Program-made: the position numbers and the translations under genes
Part shown: piece by piece, positions 59,401 through 64,000 of the stretch
How positions within the stretch are numbered: the stretch's first letter is position 1
Layout: every line of letters starts with the position of its first letter
NCBI GenBank assembly: GCA_033239525.1
Contig: BSYO01000006.1
Coordinates: 1,240,001-1,304,000, forward strand
Reading direction: 5' to 3'
Source: Nepenthes gracilis
Lineage: Eukaryota > Streptophyta > Magnoliopsida > Caryophyllales > Nepenthaceae
Length of the DNA: 64,000 nucleotides
The notes under the pieces: generated by a model
The model's database searches: none
Told to the model about the DNA's origin: nothing
Seen by the model: only the letters and a program-made list of their open reading frames with translations

Positions 59401-61912
59401 CAAGCTACAGAGTAGATGATAGGTCTGGAGCAAGAATGTGGCACCAAATAATGCTTTTATCATGACATTAGTTGCTAAGAGTAAGCTGTTAAACAAAGAA
59501 ATTTGATTAGGTGTATATATATTAATGAGCCGTGTTGATTGCATATACTACAACCAATGCGAATATAATCTGATTTTCACTTGCACATACTAAAGAGAAA
59601 TTGAATGCTGCAGTTTTGCAAAGTCAGAGTTAAGGATTTTATTCGGAAAGACAGAACTATTTGGCTCAGAAAACCAAATAGAGGCAGAGGACAATCCAGC
59701 TTGATTCAAATTGCTGCAACCCCTGCAGAGCTGCTTTAGTGTGTTATGCAGTGTCTCTATGCCTTTTTGAGTCATCACTGGAATGTGACTGGGTTGGTGG
59801 TTGTTAGCAAAATGTTTTCCCCTGATATGCAGGGTGCACTTGTTAAAGTGATGCTAGTCAATGAAGACCATTTACTTGCAGGATCAAAGAGAAAAAGGGC
59901 GAGGGAAATGGAAGCTTTAATCTGAAATCTGGAATTCTGGTTCTACACAAAACCTGTGCTCACGCACTGAGCTTAGAAGAAACTTCTGGTGACAGTAATC
60001 CCAAAACCCCAAGAAGAACAACTTCTCAATGCACTGATGTTTGTATCAAATAGAAGAGATAGAGAAACCTAATATAACGCAAATAAATTATTGTCAAATT
60101 TTATACAAAAAAAGGATCTAAATGAATAAATAAGCTTCTAAAACATATATCCACAAGGTAAAAGAGTATCAGGCAGCAGTCCTCTTTTTGCAATCATGTA
60201 AGCATTACTGCATACTGCAAAGTACATGGCTCAAAAAGCCACCAAAAAAAAAAAAAAAAAAACATGGCTCAAACCAAGTAACCTGGAATGTGGGCCATTT
60301 CAGCACGTGGAATGAAAATGGGAATGCAGAACGTTAGTTAATATGGAATGTAATATCATCGGGTAAGCCTTCTTTCAAAATATACACATACAGACATACA
60401 TATATACATAGATGATCCAGAATTTTACAGAAGTATTTGTTATAATATTGACCAATTAAAGTATCATAGGGTTGTAAGAGTGGTCATATTAGGAATTCAC
60501 CAATTGGGACAGTGATTTTAAGAATAAAGATACTTAAATCAGTGGAGTATTATCTCATACAGCAACTTCAGGATTTATTTTTCACTTCTCTCACTCACTC
60601 AAGTAACTAGAAGGCAGCTAGGAAGAAAATTTCCTCCTCCTTTCCAGACTCACCAACAATGATTTAGCCTTGTGAAGGTGGATTCTTTGTCATCGAGAGA
60701 AGATTCTTATGTGGCAAAAAATCCATATCAAATCCCATGATCTAACAGGAAAACTATAAACCTACCACAGAAGTAGAAACAATGTATAAAAATTACAAAA
60801 CAGTAGTAGAAAAATGACCAACTTACCCAACCAAATCAGCAGCAAGAACGGCTTTTAGCAACTCTGATCGAGATGGAAGTGTTCTATGTATTTCAGAGGA
60901 AGGAAAGGGTGTGTGAAGAAACCATCCAACTTTCATGCTGCTATTATGCCTTTTTAGGCACTCTGGAAGAAACATGAGATGGTAATCATGGCACCAAACA
61001 ACATCACCTTCCTCGTAATTACCATTTACTACTTCAGCAAACATTTGATTTGCCTTCTTGTAAGCAGCAAACTGAGATTGAAAACTTTTTGTGGTTGCAA
61101 GCCTGTCTTCTTGTGGAAGACCGAGGTAATGGAAAAGAGGCCATAATATGTTATTGCAGTAACCATTGTAATACTGATGTACAATCTCCTCATCAAGAAA
61201 TACAGGTATGCACCTCTGCCATAAATAGATTAGGGAAGCTTCAACATGGCTGATCATAACAGTTATATATAACGTAATATTCAGTGGTAAATTGAAAATC
61301 ATGAAAGTTGGTTCCAGAAAAAAATAAAATAAACCTTTTCGGCAAGTGCTTTTGTAAGTGATTTTTGTCCAATCTCGTCAGGAACATTAACACCTGCCCA
61401 TCCAATCCATCTAGCTTCAAATTCCTTCACACCTTCGACATATCAACCACAGTAGAAGATTAAGAATTGAATAATAGGAACACAAACCTAAATTCAACAA
61501 GGAAATGAGGAAACCCATGGCTATCAAAACATATCAAATAGAAGAGCAGCAAGCTCTACATACCGAGAAGAGCACTGACGAGGCCCCCAGCACTGATTTC
61601 CAATGACCATGAATCTTCACTTCTCCTAACTGCAGAAACTGGCAGCCGATTGGCCACCACCAGTAATCGCTGCCTTGGAGGTCTCCAGTCTACCCTTTCG
61701 AATCCTTCACTCTGCCTCGCAGCAGCAGCCCCCTCCAAGAATCGTTCCACGTGAGAAAAATCGCGCTCTAAGTGATTTGGCACTTTGGTTATATCTACAG
61801 ATTCATTGTTCCCTGAAACCCTGCTGTTTCTACGTAACTCCCTCTGTCTCAGCAGCCTCTCCACTCTGCTCGTGGGGATGACTGAATTACCGTTATACTT
61901 GTTCCCAGGCAT
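26479..61912 (-). CDS. TPS1: Class I trehalose-6-phosphate synthase (TPS1 type), 17 coding exons
   Basis: Makes trehalose-6-phosphate from UDP-glucose and glucose-6-phosphate; this is the sugar-status signal of plants. Coding exons (- strand): 61912-61564, 61432-61335, 61215-60827, 56566-56449, 56263-56162, 54570-54420, 47870-47782, 43448-43400, 40703-40603, 38692-38505, 35812-35695, 35064-34885, 34802-34680, 34496-34409, 34309-34179, 34089-33991, 26871-26479. All junctions are GT-AG and the phases agree; total 921 aa, against about 940 in Arabidopsis TPS1. The protein starts MPGNKYN, and the helix [12 protein letters not shown] at 16-27 corresponds to the autoinhibitory class I extension. 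The GT20 domain begins [12 protein letters not shown] (82-93) and includes [32 protein letters not shown] and [13 protein letters not shown]. The phosphatase-like domain (about 580-790) has GFNVTLT in place of the catalytic DxDGT, so it is non-catalytic, as usual for class I. The tail is Ser/Pro/Lys-rich. Very long introns carry transposons. Confidence 0.93.
27798..28616 (-). repeat. 3' LTR of intronic copia element
   Basis: In + orientation it starts TGTTGGCGAAG and ends AAATCCCCACA, about 819 bp. It is clearly homologous to 32627-33425, including a run of variants on 'AGAGTCCTCGG'-type phrases near 28350-28530 that is itself a degenerate short tandem repeat. Confidence 0.85.
28626..32587 (-). 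pseudogene. Broken gag-pol region of intronic copia element
   Basis: Recognisable pieces in - strand order follow. Gag starts near 32587 with [12 protein letters not shown]. The knuckle CHYCGK-stop-GHIKKYC has an in-frame stop. The protease has DTDAS where copia usually has D[ST]GA. The integrase pre-core is [18 protein letters not shown], the core [10 protein letters not shown] comes next to SDNGG, and [16 protein letters not shown] follows. RT contains [18 protein letters not shown] and [12 protein letters not shown], but the catalytic box reads FVDNM instead of YVDDM. RNase H is CDNQSSIHL...KHIDIRYHW. The polyprotein cannot be translated and the RT active site has lost an aspartate. Confidence 0.88.
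32614..32624 (-). other. Primer binding site of intronic copia element
   Basis: On the - strand, 2 bp inside the 5' LTR, TGGTTTCAGAG differs from the standard TGGTATCAGAG by one base. It confirms the - strand orientation. Confidence 0.8.
32627..33425 (-). repeat. 5' LTR of intronic copia element
   Basis: In + orientation it starts TGTTGGGGAAG and ends AAATCCCAACA, about 799 bp. The outer termini TGTTGG/CCAACA form a perfect 6-bp inverted repeat. Confidence 0.85.
33952..33990 (-). promoter_or_regulatory. Possible intronic early stop and poly(A) signal after TPS1 exon 16
   Basis: Reading straight from exon 16 into the intron keeps the frame open for 12 codons ([12 protein letters not shown]) to a TGA at 33954-33952. 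AATAAA at 33960-33955 immediately precedes and abuts that stop. If used, it would end the protein near residue 803, without the C-terminal 130-residue exon. AATAAA occurs often by chance in AT-rich introns, so this is only a candidate. Confidence 0.3.
35952..36190. repeat. Direct tandem duplication in TPS1 intron 10
   Basis: A unit of about 108 bp at 35952-36060 (GAAGACGAAAACATCC...) is repeated at about 36081-36190 (GAAGATGAAACATCC...), a period of roughly 129 bp. Both units contain CACTTAATATGGGACAC and GAAATAATTCAA. The copies have diverged by substitutions and small indels. Confidence 0.8.
36200..38084. other. Remainder of TPS1 intron 10
   Basis: No gene recognised. A segment at about 36980-37760 is less AT-rich and has a coding-like texture (for example around 37080-37200). 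It is broken by stops in all frames and shows no domain I know. It could be a pseudogene or transposon fragment. Confidence 0.4.
38085..38460. repeat. Dispersed AT-rich repeat, copy A
   Basis: It shares with 39541-40052 the phrase GATAAAATTAA-TAAAACTCTTCAAATA, the block TTTTTGACTACTTTTAATGAC (copy B: ACTTTTAAGTACTTTTCAATGAC) and CTACAAT-CCTAATACCGATA. It lies in TPS1 intron 10, just downstream of exon 10 in the gene's direction. It is probably a non-autonomous DNA transposon or its decayed copy. Confidence 0.6.
39541..40052. repeat. Dispersed AT-rich repeat, copy B
   Basis: It begins near AAGAATCGGATATTTT and ends near AATACCGATATTTTAATC. Internal phrases are shared with copy A (GATAAAATTAATTAAAACTCTTCAAATA, TCTACAATGTCTAATACCAATA). 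It contains several ATATTGTAATATATTGTGATATT-like hairpin-prone phrases. It lies in TPS1 intron 9. Confidence 0.6.
40704..43399 (-). other. TPS1 intron 8, no recognisable insertion
   Basis: 2.7 kb of AT-rich intron between exon 8 and exon 9. A T-run lies near 41282-41291 and an A-rich run near 42350. Open frames such as 42628-42930 are low-complexity translations without domains. Confidence 0.6.
44990..47400 (+). mobile_element. Ty3/gypsy retrotransposon relic, antisense in TPS1 intron 7
   Basis: Broken gag-pol coding on the + strand. Gag pieces include [18 protein letters not shown] (about 45190-45245). A knuckle [14 protein letters not shown] (about 45549-45590) has lost its first Cys. Protease-type segments lie at 45718-46040. 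RT includes [19 protein letters not shown] (about 46680-46735) and the catalytic YFDDIL (46864-46881). The connection/RNase H region includes [23 protein letters not shown] (47140-47180) and [18 protein letters not shown] (47320-47375). This order and these motifs are Ty3/gypsy, not copia. Many stops and frameshifts occur, and no LTR, integrase or target-site duplication is seen, so it is a truncated relic. Confidence 0.88.
45718..46040 (+). repeat. Duplicated protease segment inside gypsy relic
   Basis: About 134 bp at 45718-45851 recurs at 45906-46040. Both copies contain TTGCCATACAAAA, AATAACTTGATG, TTTTCAAGTCCAA and GTAAGATATGTTCT. The second copy still reads [17 protein letters not shown], the block at the start of the gypsy protease. 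The repeat is direct and local, with about 54 bp between the copies. Confidence 0.82.
48944..49028 (+). mobile_element. Short poly(A)-tailed insertion with 12-bp direct repeats
   Basis: AAGATTTTCAAT occurs at 48944-48955 and 49017-49028. Between them are about 39 bp of unique sequence followed by a run of about 21 A. A poly(A) end directly against a 12-bp target duplication is the signature of LINE-type target-primed reverse transcription, here heavily 5'-truncated. Slippage is the alternative. Confidence 0.5.
49379..49960. repeat. Direct tandem duplication in TPS1 intron 6
   Basis: Unit 1 spans about 49379-49650 and unit 2 about 49694-49960, a period near 315 bp. Shared blocks include CCTTTAATACAAAATTAAAC, AGTATGGTTTGCCCTTT and GTGTAGCCCCATGATC. 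The copies have diverged substantially (about four-fifths identical by eye). No coding potential. Confidence 0.85.
54571..56161 (-). other. TPS1 intron 5, no recognisable insertion
   Basis: 1.6 kb of AT-rich intron between exon 5 and exon 6. The + strand open frame at 55621-55905 has no recognisable domain. Confidence 0.6.
56737..57205. mobile_element. MITE-like repeat, copy C
   Basis: It begins GGTTGGAAATATCGCCGGATA and ends CCGATACCAATATTTCCATCC, so the last 12 bases are an 11/12 inverted match to the first 12. Internal phrases rich in CGATA/TATCG (for example ACCAATATCGATACATATATC) resemble copies A and B. About 470 bp with no coding capacity, in TPS1 intron 3. No perfect target-site duplication was found, so the superfamily is left open. 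Confidence 0.55.
57206..60223 (-). other. Remainder of TPS1 intron 3
   Basis: AT-rich intron DNA with only short open frames and no recognised domain, RNA gene or transposon signature. Confidence 0.5.
60224..60273 (+). mobile_element. Minimal poly(A) insertion with 12-bp direct repeats
   Basis: ACATGGCTCAAA at 60224-60235 is repeated exactly at 60262-60273. The 26 bases between are AAGCCACC followed by about 18 A. This looks like an extremely 5'-truncated retroposition event in TPS1 intron 3. A slippage-type duplication is possible. Confidence 0.5.
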
Positions 61913-61921
61913 AAGAGCAAT

Positions 61922-62750
61922 CTGCAACCCCAAATCGTAACTTACTACATTTCAATTTTCGAATAGAAATTTGGTTTTTTTCACCAAAGAAACCATAATT
62001 ATCTCGAGATTTGGTCCTGAAATCAAACGCTTTAAATGTAGAAGAATTTGGCATAATTTGAGGATGGGATCTCCATACAAAATTTTCTCTACGTAATAAG
62101 AATTTTCCAACAAAGGGTCAGCGGGAATTTCTATCTATGCTACATAATGTCTTTGTTTCGTGATTTGAATAGGTTGCATTCGGGTCAAAAATGAACCCAA
62201 AAAAATGGAAAGAACTACAGCAACGAAGAGACAGACAGGACAGAGATTTTGAATATCATAAAGGCAAACGAACTTAAACAACAATCAAACTCTACCACAG
62301 GAAAAGAATATCTTAAACAAAATAATAATAATAATTATTATTATTATAACAATCCACATCAAAAGTGCCACAAAAACAAAACCCGGCAAAAGAAACAATC
62401 AATCCCAAGTATCAAATGCCTTATGTAACAAAAAATACAGGACGGAAAATCCGTTAAATTTACTGGGAAAAGCACCTTGTTATCCAGAATGTGATTTTCT
62501 TCGGATGGGATTGAATTTGGAGGATAATACAATCAGCTTAATGAAAGAAGAAGCTAGAAGCTCAAGGGGACATTGATAACAGGACTAATCAAGTTGGACA
62601 GCAGAGCCAGGAGGGAGGAAGAGAGAGAGAGAGACAGATTACCAGAATCTGTGTGGCAGTGGCAGAGTACTATCCTAGAGAGAGAAGAGAGAGAGAAACG
62701 GATGCAATGGGATCCTCGTGTAAGCTTTGTACGGTAACAATCACTTAAGC
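61922..62750 (-). other. 5' UTR exon and leader intron of TPS1
   Basis: The coding exon's upstream acceptor is GGGTTGCAG ending at 61922, 10 nt before the ATG (61912). A matching donor, TCTG/GTAATCTG, lies at 62642, giving a 721-bp leader intron. The upstream non-coding exon (about 62750-62643) is rich in CT/GA (TCTCTCTCTCTTCTCTCTCT on the - strand). No ATG is seen in this spliced leader. The (AAT)n/(ATT)n tract at about 62321-62346 lies in the intron. Confidence 0.6.
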
Positions 62751-64000
62751 CATGCAGGTACCACCAAAGATTTGTTCAGCGAAATTTTGTACCTTTCATG
62801 ACATCACATACTTTTTTTAATGCTATAATAGAGTTAAAAGGTAAAGCCTTTATCTCTCTCCCCCCTCTGTAAGATCGTGCGAAGGATGTCAACTTACTCC
62901 TAGGCCACCGGGGTGAATTATTTCATGGCCTCTTTCACAAACTATACAGCTTTGATTTTTTTTTTTTTTATAGTCATCATAAATCTATCACATTAAAAAA
63001 ATTATAATATTATATTAATATTTGCTCACCAAAGCTTTATTTATAAAGTTGTCGATTAATCTCTTTAAAAATCATTTCTAAATCCTTTATATTAAATTAA
63101 TAAAAAAATAATATAATAATATTTAATATAAAATAATATCTAAATAAAACAAAAATTAGATAATTATAAAACTAAAAATATTAATTATATGATGAATCTC
63201 AATTGAAAAATTTTTTAATAATATAAAAATATAGCACATTATAATAAAAACCTAAACTAATAGAAAATACAGTAATAAATAATAGTAAATGACTGACAAA
63301 ATATTCTTCTCGACAATAATAATAACATATTCAAGGTTGACGAAAAGCGAAATAAATTTAAAACCCAAACAAATAAAAGAATATTCATTTTCTTTGCTTT
63401 TTCTCTCTTGTTCATATTTCTTCTTTTATATCAGCGCTCAAAATACTCAAAAATGTTATATATATTAACCAAAACAAAAATGTTTATGAACTTTTATACT
63501 AAATGTTAATGCACTTATATCTATTACGCACATTAGGCATAACCCTCTAAACAATCCACATAAGTATGCCCTTTAGGATTGATCCTACCAAAATTAGCTC
63601 ACAGGCATATCAGTCTAAGCTGATCCTAAAAATAATCTAGAATAATTGTAACTCATAAACAAATTAAATCCAAAAATTTATAAAGTCATAACTAAACAAA
63701 TTCTAAAATTTGGGTGTAACCTGACACAATACCAAATAATCCAAAATAATATTAATAATATTATTATTATTAACCATCACAAAATCTTTCAGACTACTTA
63801 TCCGAACAAATAAATTAGTTATGACCTGCTCTATAATATCATAAGAAAAGGCGACAAACCAACAACACGATCAAATAGCAGGTCTAAAACTAACCAACAA
63901 TGTACATTACTAAATAATAAAATGACTTAACTAATCCCATAAATAACCATAAACTAAAATCCAACCGCCTTTCAATACCTAAAATATAATTGATACGATT
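62751..64000. other. Upstream region of TPS1, AT-rich
   Basis: No gene recognised. The first 150 bp probably contain the TPS1 core promoter (an AT-rich CTATTATAGC on the - strand near 62825). From about 62960 to the window end the DNA is very AT-rich with many ATTATT-type repeats and no coding signal. Confidence 0.5.

Noticed and set aside
1..64000. CRISPR arrays, bacterial operons, rRNA genes, phage or toxin-antitoxin modules
   Set aside because: No regularly spaced repeats, no ribosome-binding-site-led gene clusters and no rRNA signature were seen. The gene structures are those of a plant nuclear genome.

Overview
This is nuclear DNA from a flowering plant, probably a eudicot or other broad-leaved angiosperm. 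The coding exons are interrupted by GT-AG introns, the two recognisable protein families are plant-type (fused UDP-rhamnose synthase and class I trehalose-6-phosphate synthase), and the intergenic DNA is very AT-rich and carries degenerate LTR retrotransposons. I cannot name the species. No bacterial operon, CRISPR array, rRNA gene or confident tRNA gene is present.

Layout. 1-4354: AT-rich DNA with no gene I can support; 1-900 is somewhat richer in G+C and unidentified. 4493-10746: a decayed Ty1/copia retrotransposon on the + strand, with LTRs, an AAAAC target-site duplication, a tRNA-iMet-type primer binding site and gag/integrase/RT/RNase H remnants. Its 3' LTR is rearranged and contains a copy of the DNA that flanks the element. 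12356-15830 and 21635-25200: a tandem duplication of a complete UDP-L-rhamnose synthase gene (RHM), both + strand. Each has a leader intron, a 523-codon exon, an 85-bp intron and a 151-codon exon, giving 674 aa. 15831-21250: AT-rich spacer with a possible LTR-like relic near 20.1-20.8 kb. 26479-62750: one class I trehalose-6-phosphate synthase gene (TPS1 type) on the - strand, convergent with the second RHM copy. I could place 17 coding exons with consistent splice sites and phases (921 aa) plus a leader intron. The gene is stretched to about 36 kb by long introns. 62760-64000: its AT-rich upstream region.

The TPS introns hold most of the transposon content. The last intron (26872-33990) contains a Ty1/copia element in the sense orientation. 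Intron 7 contains an antisense Ty3/gypsy relic with a duplicated protease segment. Other introns contain tandem duplications, a dispersed AT-rich repeat family with GGTTGGAAATAT-like ends, and two tiny poly(A) insertions flanked by 12-bp direct repeats.

Functionally, both gene types use UDP-glucose. RHM converts it to UDP-rhamnose for pectin and flavonoid glycosylation. TPS1 uses it with glucose-6-phosphate to make the sugar signal trehalose-6-phosphate. There is no evidence that they are co-regulated. The strongest observations are the mosaic divergence of the two RHM copies (gene conversion), the rearranged copia 3' LTR, and a possible intronic early-termination site just upstream of the separated last TPS exon. 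I found no sign of a wholly new biological system.
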